Shown here one piece after another: positions 26,308-35,171 of a stretch of 64,000 nucleotides of DNA; positions within the stretch are counted from its first letter, which is position 1; every line of letters starts with the position of its first letter. Under the pieces are notes generated by a model. It had not been told where the DNA came from. It was given only the letters and a program-made list of their open reading frames with translations, and searched no databases. This DNA is from Rhizobium leguminosarum (GTDB lineage Bacteria; Pseudomonadota; Alphaproteobacteria; Rhizobiales; Rhizobiaceae), in contig NZ_MZMU01000011.1 of NCBI RefSeq assembly GCF_004123835.1, positions 124,001-188,000 on the forward strand. Reading direction: 5' to 3'. Both the position numbers and the translations under genes were made by a program.

Positions 26308-28044
26308 ATGGGCCGCCTGCATATCGGGACGATCTCCGTCATATCAGCATTGTCGCTGAGCCTGACTTCGGCTTTCGCCGCCTCGCCTGCGCCCGTCGAA
26401 GCCGAGCACGGCATGGTCGTCACCGCCCAGCATCTGGCGACCGATGTCGGCGTCGAGGTGCTGAAAGGCGGCGGCAACGCCGTCGATGCGGCGGTCGCCG
26501 TCGGTTATGCGCTGGCGGTGGTCTATCCCTCGGCCGGCAATCTCGGCGGTGGCGGCTTCATGACCATCCGCCTGAAGGACGGCACCAAGACCTTCCTCGA
26601 TTTTCGCGAACGCGCGCCGCTCGCCGCAACGAAGACCATGTATCTCGATGCCAAGGGCGATATCGTGCCGCGCGCCAGCCTCGACGGTTATCTCGCCGTC
26701 GGCGTCCCCGGCTCCGTCATGGGTTTCGAGACTGCGCGCGAAAAATATGGCACCAAATCCCGCGAGGACCTGATCTCACCGGCGCTCCGCTTCGCCAAAG
26801 AGGGCTTTACGCTGGAACAGGGCGATGCCGCCAGTTTCGCCAGCAACGCTAAGCGCCTCGCCAAGGACGAGGCGGCGGCGAAGATCTTCCTGAAACCGGA
26901 TGGCAAACCCTATGCCTCTGGCGAAAAACTCCAGCAGCCGGATCTCGCCGCGGTGCTCTCGGCCATTTCCGAAAAAGGCCCGGACGCCTTCTACAAGGCC
27001 GCACCCGCCGAGGCGATCGTCAAAGCAAGCCAGACCAACGGCGGCATCCTCGCCAGGCAAGACTTCGAGCAATATGCCGTGCGCGAACTGAAGCCGATCG
27101 AGTGCAATTACCGCGGCTACGACATTATCTCGTCGCCGCCGCCGTCTTCCGGCGGCGTCATCATCTGCGAGATCCTCAATGTTCTCGAAGGCTATCCGCT
27201 CTCCTATCTCGGCTATAACTCGGCCGAAACCGTGCACATCATGGTCGAGGCGATGCGCTATGCCTATGTCGACCGCAACGCAGCACTCGGCGATCCCGAC
27301 TTCGTCGAGAACCCGGTCACAAAGCTGCTCGACAAGAAATATGCTTTGGAGATCGCCGCCAAGATCGACCCTTACAAGGCCGGCACCTCGGCGAACCTCA
27401 AACCGCTCGGCGGCAAGGAAAGCACCGAGACGACGCATTATTCGATCATCGACGACGAGGGCAATGCGGTCGCCGTAACCTATACGCTGAACGGCTCTTT
27501 CGGCGCCGGTGTCGTGGCGCCTGGCACGGGCGTCCTGCTCAACAACGAGATGGACGATTTCACCTCCAAGCCCGGCGTGCCGAACCTTTACGGGCTGGTG
27601 CAGGGCGAAGCCAATGCCATCGCCCCGAAGAAGACGCCGCTCTCCTCGATGAGCCCGACGATCGTCACCCGGGACGACAAGCCCTTCATGGTGATTGGCA
27701 GCCCCGGCGGCTCGCGCATCATCACCATCACACTGGAAGCGATCCTCAATGTCGTCGATTTCGGCATGGATATCAGTCAGGCGGTCAACGCCCCGCGTCT
27801 CCACCACCAATGGCAGCCCGACAAAGTCTTTCTCGAACCCTATGCGCTTTCGCCGGATACCGAAAAGACACTTGCCGCCATGGGCTACAGCTTCGATGGC
27901 GGCAATGACGCGCCGCAATGGGGCCAGGCCGCCGGCATCCTCGTCGGCGGCAAAAGCCTTGCCGCCATCGCAAAAGGCGGCGGCGCCCGCTACAACGGTG
28001 CCATGGATAGCCGCGCAGCGGAAGGGTCGGCAAGCGGCTACTGA
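26308..28044 (+). CDS. ggt: Gamma-glutamyltransferase
   Basis: Protein of 578 residues from the ATG at 26308, preceded by AGGAGGGG; this gives a clear signal peptide (GTISVISALSLSLTSAFAAS). The enzyme is made as a precursor that cleaves itself before a threonine; here that lies near residue 375 in GGKESTETTHYSIIDDEG. Substrate-site motifs NAVDAAVAVGYAL, GNLGGGGFM, NGSFGAGVV, and PLSSMSPTIV with IGSPGGSRI follow. It hydrolyses periplasmic glutathione or transfers its glutamyl group. Size and motifs are normal for an active enzyme. Confidence 0.95.
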   Translation: MGRLHIGTISVISALSLSLTSAFAASPAPVEAEHGMVVTAQHLATDVGVEVLKGGGNAVDAAVAVGYALAVVYPSAGNLGGGGFMTIRLKDGTKTFLDFRERAPLAATKTMYLDAKGDIVPRASLDGYLAVGVPGSVMGFETAREKYGTKSREDLISPALRFAKEGFTLEQGDAASFASNAKRLAKDEAAAKIFLKPDGKPYASGEKLQQPDLAAVLSAISEKGPDAFYKAAPAEAIVKASQTNGGILARQDFEQYAVRELKPIECNYRGYDIISSPPPSSGGVIICEILNVLEGYPLSYLGYNSAETVHIMVEAMRYAYVDRNAALGDPDFVENPVTKLLDKKYALEIAAKIDPYKAGTSANLKPLGGKESTETTHYSIIDDEGNAVAVTYTLNGSFGAGVVAPGTGVLLNNEMDDFTSKPGVPNLYGLVQGEANAIAPKKTPLSSMSPTIVTRDDKPFMVIGSPGGSRIITITLEAILNVVDFGMDISQAVNAPRLHHQWQPDKVFLEPYALSPDTEKTLAAMGYSFDGGNDAPQWGQAAGILVGGKSLAAIAKGGGARYNGAMDSRAAEGSASGY

Positions 28045-28179
28045 CCTTTCGGGAAGCGCCTGATCAAACAGTCGGCGGAAGCGGTGGCACCCATTCATGT
28101 CACCGTGACAAAGTCGCCGTTCACAATTGGCGTGCCTCGCCCTATGCATGGGCGAACCCGCAAGCAGAAAGATTCCCGA

Positions 28180-29154
28180 ATGGCCAGCATTGAAATGATT
28201 GTCGCAGCCCGCGCCCGTCTGCGCGGTCATGTCAGGCGCACGCCGCTTCTCTCCTCCCCTTTCCTCGATGAGATTGCCGGCCGGCGCCTGTTTGTGAAGG
28301 CCGAATGCCTGCAGCATTCCGGCTCGTTCAAGTTTCGCGGCGGCTGGTCGGCCGTCTCCGGCCTCGATCCGGCGGTGCGCGCGAAAGGCGTCATCGCCTT
28401 CTCCTCGGGCAACCACGCCCAGGGTGTTGCGCTTGCGGCCAAGTTGCACAATGTGCCCTCTGTCATCATCATGCCGAGCGATGCGCCGAAGCTGAAGATT
28501 GCCAACACCCGCGCCTTCGGTGCCGAAGTGGTGCTTTACGACCGCATCAACGAGGATCGCGACGAGATCGGCGCGAGACTTTCGGCCGAGCGCGGCCTGA
28601 CGCTGATCAAGCCCTTCGACGAACCACTGGTCATCGCCGGTCAGGGCACGACCGGTCTCGAAATCTCCGAACAGGCGGAAGAGGAAGGCGTGACATCAGC
28701 CGAAGTCCTCGTGCCCTGCGGCGGCGGCGGATTGACCTCCGGCATTGCGCTGGCCCTCGAAGCCAGCGCCCCCGGCTTTCGCGTCCGCCCCTGCGAGCCC
28801 AAGGATTTCGACGACACCACCCGCTCGCTCGCCTCCGGCAAGATCGAACGCAACGCGTCGGTATCAGGCTCGATCTGCGATGCGATCGTCACGCCGCAAC
28901 CCGGCAACATCACCTTCCCGATCCTCACGCGCCTCGCCGGTGCCGGCATCGTCGTCACCGACGAGGAGGCGCTGCGCGCCATGGCGCTCGCCTTCACGCG
29001 GCTGAAGATCGTCGTCGAGCCCGGCGGCGCCGTGGCATTGGCCGCCGCCCTCTTCCATGGCGACGCCCTGGAAAGCGACACGATCGTCGCCGTCACCTCG
29101 GGCGGCAATGTCGATGCCGATATTTTCGCCATGGCGCTCGAACGCTTCGGCTAG
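28180..29154 (+). CDS. PLP-dependent threonine/serine dehydratase-like enzyme
   Basis: Protein of 324 residues from the ATG at 28180. It belongs to the fold-type II PLP enzymes: the PLP lysine is in HSGSFKFRGGWSA, the Asn in SSGNHAQGVALAA, and the phosphate-binding loop is CGGGGLTSGIAL. This length without a C-terminal ACT domain fits catabolic threonine dehydratase, serine racemase-like or 3-hydroxyaspartate-type enzymes. Reaction assignment (threonine to 2-oxobutanoate) is the family default, not proven. The upstream in-frame extension is ignored because the enzyme core begins at this start. Confidence 0.85.
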   Translation: MASIEMIVAARARLRGHVRRTPLLSSPFLDEIAGRRLFVKAECLQHSGSFKFRGGWSAVSGLDPAVRAKGVIAFSSGNHAQGVALAAKLHNVPSVIIMPSDAPKLKIANTRAFGAEVVLYDRINEDRDEIGARLSAERGLTLIKPFDEPLVIAGQGTTGLEISEQAEEEGVTSAEVLVPCGGGGLTSGIALALEASAPGFRVRPCEPKDFDDTTRSLASGKIERNASVSGSICDAIVTPQPGNITFPILTRLAGAGIVVTDEEALRAMALAFTRLKIVVEPGGAVALAAALFHGDALESDTIVAVTSGGNVDADIFAMALERFG

Positions 29155-29179
29155 ACGCCACGCCGGCGCGTCTTCGCGA

Positions 29180-29206
29180 GGCATCCGGCCCCTCGAGCCG
29201 GATGCC
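29180..29206. terminator. Hairpin between convergent genes
   Basis: GGCATCCGGC and GCCGGATGCC form a perfect 10-bp stem around a 7-nt loop, midway between the stop codons of the dehydratase and the convergent dioxygenase genes. There is no T-run on either side, so termination is likely but not certain. Confidence 0.5.
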
Positions 29207-29216
29207 AGATCAGCCG

Positions 29217-30029
29217 TCAGATGGAGTGATCGTGAAGCGCCCGCCGGATCGCGATCTCGACTGGCGAATAGGCGCCTTCCTTCCGTTCCAGCAGAAGAGG
29301 TTCAGAAGGTGCAAGGCCGGGCTGCGCCATGAAGCGGGGCTCCTTGCCGCGATGCATCTGCGCTGCATGGATGAGGAACGGATGGCACAGATAGACCGTG
29401 CCCGCCAGGCCCGTCGCTAACGCCAGCGGCCGCTCCTCCCCGACATGCTCCAGCCAGAGATGCGCCATTCCCGTCTCACCCGCCGGCGCCAGGAGGCGGG
29501 CGATATCCTTGTGCGAACCGACGCGGATGCGGGTCGGCGCATCCTCCTCCCCGACATCCGAGAACAGGAAGAGCATCAGCAGCGCCCGGCCGCGCGAGGT
29601 GATGTTCACCCGCCAGGCGGAAAAGTCCCGCTGCTCATCCGGATCGGAACCCTCGCCGGGAAAGCTCAGATCGACATGCCAACCGGCATCGCCGGGATCA
29701 TCGGGATGGGGAAAGCGGACCGGGAAACTGCCAAGCCCACTGCGTGGCTCCCAGCGACCCTTGCCGACGAGTTGGTCGAAGGCCGAATGCAATACCGGCG
29801 TGTTGACGGCGTTCTCGAAAGGTCCGCCGCCATAACCGGCAAGCCGCACCACTGGCTGCGTCCACGTCCTTGGATCATCCGCATCGAAGGGAATATCGCG
29901 CCACATGATGGCACGAGCTTCCTTGGCCAATTCGCGGGGAAAAGCGTCGCCGATCCTGACGAAACCGTCCTCGATGAATCGCTCGATCTGCGCAGCACTC
30001 AGTGCCGGCGGGTAAACATCTGATGTCAT
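29217..30029 (-). CDS. Phytanoyl-CoA dioxygenase (PhyH)-like protein
   Basis: Protein of 270 residues from the ATG at 30029, which has AGAGA about 8 nt upstream; the longer frame would need a TTG start. A double-stranded beta-helix Fe(II)/2-oxoglutarate dioxygenase: the iron facial triad appears as GWHVDLSF (His and Asp) and HPFLIHAAQMHRG (distal His), with a following Arg in PRFMAQPGL for 2-oxoglutarate. Family members hydroxylate many small substrates; none can be named here. Read on the minus strand it follows the LysR gene after 230 nt that contains a tiny hairpin-ended ORF. Confidence 0.8.
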   Translation of the reverse strand: MTSDVYPPALSAAQIERFIEDGFVRIGDAFPRELAKEARAIMWRDIPFDADDPRTWTQPVVRLAGYGGGPFENAVNTPVLHSAFDQLVGKGRWEPRSGLGSFPVRFPHPDDPGDAGWHVDLSFPGEGSDPDEQRDFSAWRVNITSRGRALLMLFLFSDVGEEDAPTRIRVGSHKDIARLLAPAGETGMAHLWLEHVGEERPLALATGLAGTVYLCHPFLIHAAQMHRGKEPRFMAQPGLAPSEPLLLERKEGAYSPVEIAIRRALHDHSI

Positions 30030-30162
30030 GACATATCTCTCTATCGCCAAACCTGCCGGCTCTTTCCTTGGCCAGATGCAGGGTGGTTACAGTTCACGGC
30101 GACGCACCAGCCACGATGGCTGGTCAGCGGCCGCATCTTCTGATGCCCGAAGGCAGAGCCTC

Positions 30163-30213
30163 TTAGAGGCTCAAGAAGAAGACCGAAGCGATATTGAGGG
30201 TGAACGTCTTCAT
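30163..30213 (-). other. Candidate 16-codon leader ORF ending in a hairpin
   Basis: An ATG at 30213 opens a 16-residue frame, MKTFTLNIASVFFLSL, ending with TAA at 30165-30163. The stop codon lies at the apex of the palindrome GAGCCTCT-T-AGAGGCTC (30156-30172). Another perfect hairpin, ACCAGCC/GGCTGGT, follows at 30106-30124. No clear ribosome-binding site precedes the ATG. It lies between the LysR and PhyH-like genes in their direction of transcription. Expression and function are not known; it may be chance. Confidence 0.35.
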
Positions 30214-30261
30214 AGCGGTTCGAGGCTACAGGCTTGCGCCCGAGGGGTCAATGCGGAGATG

Positions 30262-31158
30262 TCAAGCCAACACCTCGCGCAACGCGCCCTGCACCGACTG
30301 AAGCACGAGCTCGGCAAGCCGGGCCGCAGCCGGCTGCGGTTCGGCTTCCGCCCGATGCAGGACCAGACCGAGCTTTGGCAAATCCGGCAAGCCGATGGTC
30401 TCCGGCGCCAGCGGCCGGACCTTCGCCGGCAGGCCGATCGGCGTGCGGATGGTGAGACCGAGGCCTGCCGCCGTCGCGGCCCAGAGACCGCCGAGACTGG
30501 GACTGACGAAGGCGAGCCGCCAGGAGATGCCCGCCTCATCAAGTGCCTTGGTCGCCGCGCTGCGCAGCAGGCACGGCGCCTCCAGCGAAGCGAGCGGCAT
30601 CGGCTCGCCGCTTGCGGCTTGCCAGCCCGGCTGCCCCTCGGAAGGTCCGATCCAGCGCATCGGCACTTCGCCGATCCGCTCGCAATGCGCCGTCAGCGTG
30701 CCGTCGCTCCAGGCAAGCGCCAGATCGAGTTTGCCTGATGTGACACGCTCGAGCAACTCGGCATTGCGCACCACCCGCGCCTCGATGCGGACCTTCGGAT
30801 GGGCACGCGCGAAGCGGCCAAGCACCTCCGGCAGCAAGGTCTCGCCGAAATCCTCCTGCAGGCCGAGCCGCACCCAGCCTTCCAGTTCGACGCTGTTGAC
30901 AGCCGCAGCCGCCTCGTCGTTGAGCTCCAGCAGCCGCCTGGCATAACCGAGCATCCTCTCGCCGGCATCGGTCAGCGCCAGCCCGCGCCCCGCCTTGCGG
31001 AAGATCGGCGTGCCGGCCTGTTCCTCCAGCTTCTTCAGCTGCGCACTCACTGCCGAGGTCGAACGCCCGAGCCGCTCGGCCGCCTTGGCGAAATTGCCAA
31101 GCTCCATGCCGGTCGAAAAGGTTCGAAGCACATCGAGATCGAAGTTCGTCCGGCGCAT
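30262..31158 (-). CDS. LysR-family transcriptional regulator
   Basis: Protein of 298 residues, the family norm. The N-terminal winged helix-turn-helix (about 5-65) contains LDVLRTFSTGMELGNFAKAA and RLGRSTSAVSAQLKKLE, followed by a co-inducer-binding domain (about 90-295). It is divergent from the tautomerase gene, with a 117-nt gap carrying GGAT/ATCC half-sites, the typical LysR arrangement. The gene cluster LysR - tautomerase - DUF4865 is the likely target; the inducer is unknown. Confidence 0.9.
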   Translation of the reverse strand: MRRTNFDLDVLRTFSTGMELGNFAKAAERLGRSTSAVSAQLKKLEEQAGTPIFRKAGRGLALTDAGERMLGYARRLLELNDEAAAAVNSVELEGWVRLGLQEDFGETLLPEVLGRFARAHPKVRIEARVVRNAELLERVTSGKLDLALAWSDGTLTAHCERIGEVPMRWIGPSEGQPGWQAASGEPMPLASLEAPCLLRSAATKALDEAGISWRLAFVSPSLGGLWAATAAGLGLTIRTPIGLPAKVRPLAPETIGLPDLPKLGLVLHRAEAEPQPAAARLAELVLQSVQGALREVLA

Positions 31159-31164
31159 TGTATA

Positions 31165-31190
31165 ATCCCGTTTTTAAGGATCATTAATCC
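31165..31190. promoter_or_regulatory. Possible LysR operator in the divergent gap
   Basis: Three half-sites are spaced in the AT-rich gap: ATCC at 31165, then GGAT at 31178 and ATCC at 31187, the last two forming the inverted repeat GGATCATTAATCC. This fits a LysR-type binding region between divergent genes, but such short repeats can occur by chance. Confidence 0.35.
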
Positions 31191-31275
31191 ATAAAATTCT
31201 GATTTTCAGCATCATCGTGCCGTGCGATGGTTCTGCTGTCAAGGCCGACGGACGGCCTGAACCATGGAGATTCCG

Positions 31276-31695
31276 ATGCCCTTCGTTCGCATTTCCCTTC
31301 GCAAAGGCAAGTCGCCGGACTACCTCATGGCACTGGCCGACAACATTCAGCGCGCCCTGGTCGAGACCTTCGACGTGCCCGAAAACGACCGCTTCCAGAC
31401 CATCCACCAGCATGACGAGAACGAATTGATCTTCGACCGCAGCTATCTCGCCGGCCCGCGCTCCGACGATTTCGTCTATATCTCGATCACGATCGGCAGG
31501 CCCCGTACGGCCGAGACGAAGAAGGCGCTCTATCGGCGGCTCTCCGATCTCCTGGCGCAATCGCCCGGCCTCCGGCCCGAGGATGTGATGATCGTCATCA
31601 GCACCAGCGCACCGGAAGACTGGTCCTTCGGCAATGGCATTGCCCAGATGACCGACCCCGACTGGCGGCTGCGCTCGGCCGGAGGTGGGCAATGA
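31276..31695 (+). CDS. Tautomerase-superfamily protein
   Basis: Protein of 139 residues from the ATG at 31276. This start is chosen over the ATG four codons earlier because removal of its Met exposes Pro (MPFVRISLRKG), the catalytic base of the 4-oxalocrotonate tautomerase superfamily. Two fold repeats are visible: 2-60, and from about 70 with FVYISITIGRPRTAETKKAL. It is about twice the size of the 62-residue 4-OT, as in fused members. The substrate is unknown. It is divergent from LysR and followed by a broken DUF4865 gene. Confidence 0.85.
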   Translation: MPFVRISLRKGKSPDYLMALADNIQRALVETFDVPENDRFQTIHQHDENELIFDRSYLAGPRSDDFVYISITIGRPRTAETKKALYRRLSDLLAQSPGLRPEDVMIVISTSAPEDWSFGNGIAQMTDPDWRLRSAGGGQ

Positions 31696-31726
31696 GGAAA
31701 TGGCGGCTACCCGTCGAGGCACGGTC

Positions 31727-32285
31727 ATGATCGCCATGCAATACGGCTTCACCCTGCCCGCCGATTACGACATGTCGATCATCGACCGTCGCATCCGCGA
31801 CAAGGGTCCACTGCTCGACGGCTTTCCCAATCTCGGCTTCAAAGCCTATCTCAGCGCCCGCAAGGGGGAGTTCGGCAGCCACGACAATCTCTATGCGCCC
31901 CTTCTATCTCTGGCAGAGGCCGGAAGGAGCAAGCGACTTCCTCTGCGGCCCAGGTTTCGAGGCTCTCACCAGCGCCTTCGGCTGGCCACAGGTGAGAACC
32001 TGGATCGTCTTGCAGGCAGAAATCTCATCCGACATCGCAGCAGCCAGTTTCGCCACACGCGATATTCTGCAAACGGAGGCTTACGCGCCGCTTGCCGATA
32101 TCCGACGTGCCGAAAGCGCAGAGGCTACAGCCGACATTGCGACAGGCGCGGCACTCGCCTCCGTCTCCGGCTTCGAACCGACGAGCTGGACGCGGGTGCG
32201 CTTCAGGCTCTGGCGAGAGATTCCCGAGATCGGTGAGCACACGCAAGCCTATCGCGTCGGCCACTTATCCCTGCCTCAACCCTGA
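31727..32285 (+). pseudogene. DUF4865-family gene with a frameshift
   Basis: The frame starting at ATG 31727 gives MIAMQYGFTLPADYDMSIID and continues to SHDNLYAP, then becomes Arg/Ser-rich nonsense. The next frame continues the same protein as FYLWQRPEGASDFLCGPGFE through to the stop at 32283-32285. The switch falls in the run CCCC at 31898-31901: three C instead of four would restore one frame of about 185 residues. So the gene is inactivated by +1 C, or the sequence has an error there. DUF4865 genes often adjoin LysR and tautomerase genes, as here. Function of the family is not known. Confidence 0.8.
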
Positions 32286-32287
32286 CC

Positions 32288-32923
32288 TCAAACGGTTGCC
32301 CGGCGATAGAAGGCCAGCGAGCCGGCAAGCGCCAGCAGCGCGCCACCGCAGGCCCGCTCCAGCCACATTGCGCCTGAGGTTTTCAGGAAACGCACCGCCT
32401 GCGAGCCGAAGAAGGCGTAGCCGAACATGATGAGGAAATCGAGCGTGGCAAAGACCAGCGCCAGCAGCATATATTGTGTTGCCTGAGGCAGAGTAGGGTC
32501 GATGAACTGCGGCAGGAAGGCCGAGAAGAACAGGTAGCCCTTCGGATTGGTCGCCGCGACCATGAAGCTCTTCAGTCCGATCGAGAAGGACGAAGTCGCG
32601 CCCGCAGGCGCTCCGGACGTCAACGCCGCATCGATCGTGCCCTTCGAACGCAGCAGCATGATACCGAGAAAAGCGAGATAGGCGGCACCCGCCCATTTCA
32701 GCATCGAGAACCAGAATTCCGATGCCGCCAGCAGCGCACCGAGCCCGATCGCCACGGCGCCGATCAGCACGAAATCGGACAGCACCGCGCCGATCATGCC
32801 GGCAACTGCCCGGCGCAGACCATGCTGAGAGCCGTTGGTCAGCGCCAGCAGCACTGTCGGCCCCGGCGTCGCGATACCAACGAAGGAAACGGCCGCAAAA
32901 GCCAGAAGCGTGACGATGTCCAT
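32288..32923 (-). CDS. LysE/RhtB-family amino-acid exporter
   Basis: Protein of 211 residues from the ATG at 32923, preceded by GGAGGAG; the longer frame has no such site. About six membrane helices, with the family signature FVGIATPGPTVLLALTNGSQ in the first loop and AGAAYLAFLGIMLLRS in the third helix region. RhtB/LysE proteins export amino acids such as homoserine, threonine or lysine. The exact substrate cannot be told. It is convergent with the DUF4865 pseudogene; its stop is 2 nt from that gene's stop. Confidence 0.88.
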   Translation of the reverse strand: MDIVTLLAFAAVSFVGIATPGPTVLLALTNGSQHGLRRAVAGMIGAVLSDFVLIGAVAIGLGALLAASEFWFSMLKWAGAAYLAFLGIMLLRSKGTIDAALTSGAPAGATSSFSIGLKSFMVAATNPKGYLFFSAFLPQFIDPTLPQATQYMLLALVFATLDFLIMFGYAFFGSQAVRFLKTSGAMWLERACGGALLALAGSLAFYRRATV

Positions 32924-32994
32924 GATGCTCCTCCGAACCCAGGGAATCGAAACTTGCACGCACCGCAGCCCTTGGCAATACCGCCCCATCAACG

Positions 32995-33024
32995 AAAAAA
33001 CCCGCCGCCTCTTCAGGCAGCGGG
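32995..33024 (-). terminator. Intrinsic terminator of pykA
   Basis: On the minus strand CCCGCTGCC, loop TGAAGA, GGCGGCGGG is followed by TTTTTT (plus-strand A-run at 32995-33000). It is 22 nt beyond the pyruvate kinase stop. Confidence 0.9.
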
Positions 33025-33046
33025 CCTTCAAAGGGATGCGATCGGA

Positions 33047-34486
33047 TCAGACGCCGCTCTGGCCGTCGGAGCCGATATAGGCAATGCGGATCATGTTGGT
33101 GGCGCCGGGCGTGCCGAGCGGCACGCCGGCCGAGATGATGATGCGGTCGCCCGGCTTGCCGAAGCCTTCGTCAGCGACGATGCGGCAGGCGCGGTTGACC
33201 ATGTCGTCGAGATCGGTCGCGTCATGGGTGACGACGCAATGCAGGCCCCAGACGACGGCAAGACGGCGCGCCGTCTTGATGATCGGCGACAGCGCCAGGA
33301 TCGGCACCTGCGGACGCTCGCGCGAGGCGCGAAGGCCTGTCGTACCCGACGAGGTGTAACAGACGATCGCCGACAACTTCAGCGTCTCGGCGATCTGACG
33401 GGCGGCAAGCGAGATCGCATCGGCGCCGGTCGCTTCTGGCTGGGCACGCTGGGCATAGATGATGCCGGGATAATGCGGCTCGCGCTCGATGGCGGTGGCA
33501 ATCGACGCCATCGTCGAGACGGCTTCGACGGGATAGTCGCCCGAGGCCGACTCGGCCGAGAGCATGACGGCATCCGCACCTTCGAAGACGGCGGTCGCGA
33601 CGTCGGAAACTTCGGCACGTGTCGGCACCGGCGCTGAGATCATCGATTCCAGCATCTGCGTGGCAACGACCACCGGCTTGCCCGAACGGCGGCAGGCACG
33701 GATCAGCTGCTTCTGGATGCCGGGAACCGATTCGAGCGGCATTTCGACACCGAGATCGCCGCGGGCGACCATCAATGCGTCGGAAAGCTCGATGATTTCC
33801 TCGATGCGCTCGAGAGCCTGCGGCTTTTCGATCTTCGACATCAGGCCGACGCGGCCACGGGCGATCTTGCGCACTTCGGCAAGGTCGTCGGGACGCTGGA
33901 CGAAGGAAAGCGCCACCCAGTCGACATCGTCGGTGGCAAGCACCGCGTCGAGATCGGCGCGGTCTTTGTCCGTCAGCGCGCCGACGCCGAGCAGCGTGTC
34001 GGGAAGGCTGACGCCCTTGCGGTCGGAGATGCGCGTGCCCGAAATAACAGTCGTGACGATGCTCTTGCCGTCGCATTTTTCTGCGCGCAGGGCAAGCTTG
34101 CCGTCATCGATCAGCAGACGGTGGCCGGGCTGCACCGACTCCAGGATCTCGGGGTGCGGCAGATAGACGCGGTTCTGGTCGCCGAGCGCTTCATTGTTGT
34201 CGAGCGTGAAGGTCTGGCCGGGCCTCAGATCCACTTTGCCGTCGACGAACTTGCCGACACGCAGTTTCGGTCCCTGCAGGTCGGCGAGAATGCCGATTGG
34301 TCGGCCGGAGCGCGCCTCGACCGAGCGGATACGCTGGATAAGCATACGCATCATGTCGTGGCTCGCATGGCTCATATTGATGCGGAAGACATCCGCACCG
34401 GCCTGGTGGAGCTTCTCGATCATCGATTCCTCGGAGGAGGCTGGCCCGAGGGTGGCGAGGATTTTAACTTTGCGATTACGCTTCAT
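33047..34486 (-). CDS. pykA: Pyruvate kinase
   Basis: Protein of 479 residues from the ATG at 34486. The N-terminal KVKILATLGPASS and FRINMSHASH are the usual start. The active site has MSKIEKPQALERI and MVARGDLGVEMPLE, with K in IQKQLIRACR nearby. The C domain has ETLKLSAIVCYTSSGTTG, the allosteric region. It makes ATP and pyruvate from phosphoenolpyruvate at the end of glycolysis. The ATG overlaps the DUF1036 stop by one base (TGATG), so both are translationally coupled. Confidence 0.95.
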   Translation of the reverse strand: MKRNRKVKILATLGPASSEESMIEKLHQAGADVFRINMSHASHDMMRMLIQRIRSVEARSGRPIGILADLQGPKLRVGKFVDGKVDLRPGQTFTLDNNEALGDQNRVYLPHPEILESVQPGHRLLIDDGKLALRAEKCDGKSIVTTVISGTRISDRKGVSLPDTLLGVGALTDKDRADLDAVLATDDVDWVALSFVQRPDDLAEVRKIARGRVGLMSKIEKPQALERIEEIIELSDALMVARGDLGVEMPLESVPGIQKQLIRACRRSGKPVVVATQMLESMISAPVPTRAEVSDVATAVFEGADAVMLSAESASGDYPVEAVSTMASIATAIEREPHYPGIIYAQRAQPEATGADAISLAARQIAETLKLSAIVCYTSSGTTGLRASRERPQVPILALSPIIKTARRLAVVWGLHCVVTHDATDLDDMVNRACRIVADEGFGKPGDRIIISAGVPLGTPGATNMIRIAYIGSDGQSGV

Positions 34487-34971
34487 CAATTCTGGCTTTC
34501 TTGCGTCCCTGGGGTGTCGGAGAGCTGAACCATCCAGCTACCCTGGCGGCCCGTATCATATTCCTTGAATCCCATCTTCTGGTAACCGCGGGCATAACAA
34601 TCCTGCACACCCGAGATCTTGAATTCGTTTTCCGCCACGCACATCTGCACGTCACCCGTCCATCGTCCTCCTCGGGCGGCGTCCTCTGCGTAGAGGTAAT
34701 AATAACGCGACTGCAATTCTCCTTCGATCAACGTGGCGCAGGTCGTTGCCGGCACCTGCCACCAGCCCTCCGTCATCCAGCCATCCTTGGCCCGATATCC
34801 GATCGCGACGCCGACGAGATTCTGCGTTCCGTTGCAGACGCGAAAATCAGCGCGTGCGGCATCTGCGATGAAAAACGGCATGGCGGCTGCAAGAGCGAAC
34901 AGAGCGAGACGGACCAGCGGTCCGGACCGCGTGAGGAAACTTGGCGCGGCTTGGATCAACACGGCTCCCAA
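34486..34971 (-). CDS. Secreted DUF1036 protein
   Basis: Protein of 161 residues with a signal peptide (VRLALFALAAAMPFFIADAA, cleaved after ARA). The mature part is DUF1036: DFRVCNGTQNLVGVAIGYRA, GWWQVPATTCATLIEGELQS, YYLYAEDA. Four cysteines could form two disulfides in the periplasm. Function of the family is unknown. The stop overlaps the pykA start by one base; gene order DUF1036-pykA is therefore one transcript, though no functional link is evident. Confidence 0.85.
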   Translation of the reverse strand: MGAVLIQAAPSFLTRSGPLVRLALFALAAAMPFFIADAARADFRVCNGTQNLVGVAIGYRAKDGWMTEGWWQVPATTCATLIEGELQSRYYYLYAEDAARGGRWTGDVQMCVAENEFKISGVQDCYARGYQKMGFKEYDTGRQGSWMVQLSDTPGTQESQN

Positions 34972-35171
34972 ATAGCTCCACGGTTATTCGTATCCGTGTC
35001 TTCTTGCGCCGCCGTCAAGCGAAAGTCAACGCAATGCTAATCGATTATATTTCCTTTCACAAACCACCGGTCGAGGGTCCGGCTCAACCTCTCCCCACCT
35101 GCCGCGCTTGAACCCGCCGCAGGTGCATGCGATCACTGCGCCCGACGGTGCAATGACGAACGGCAATCTTG

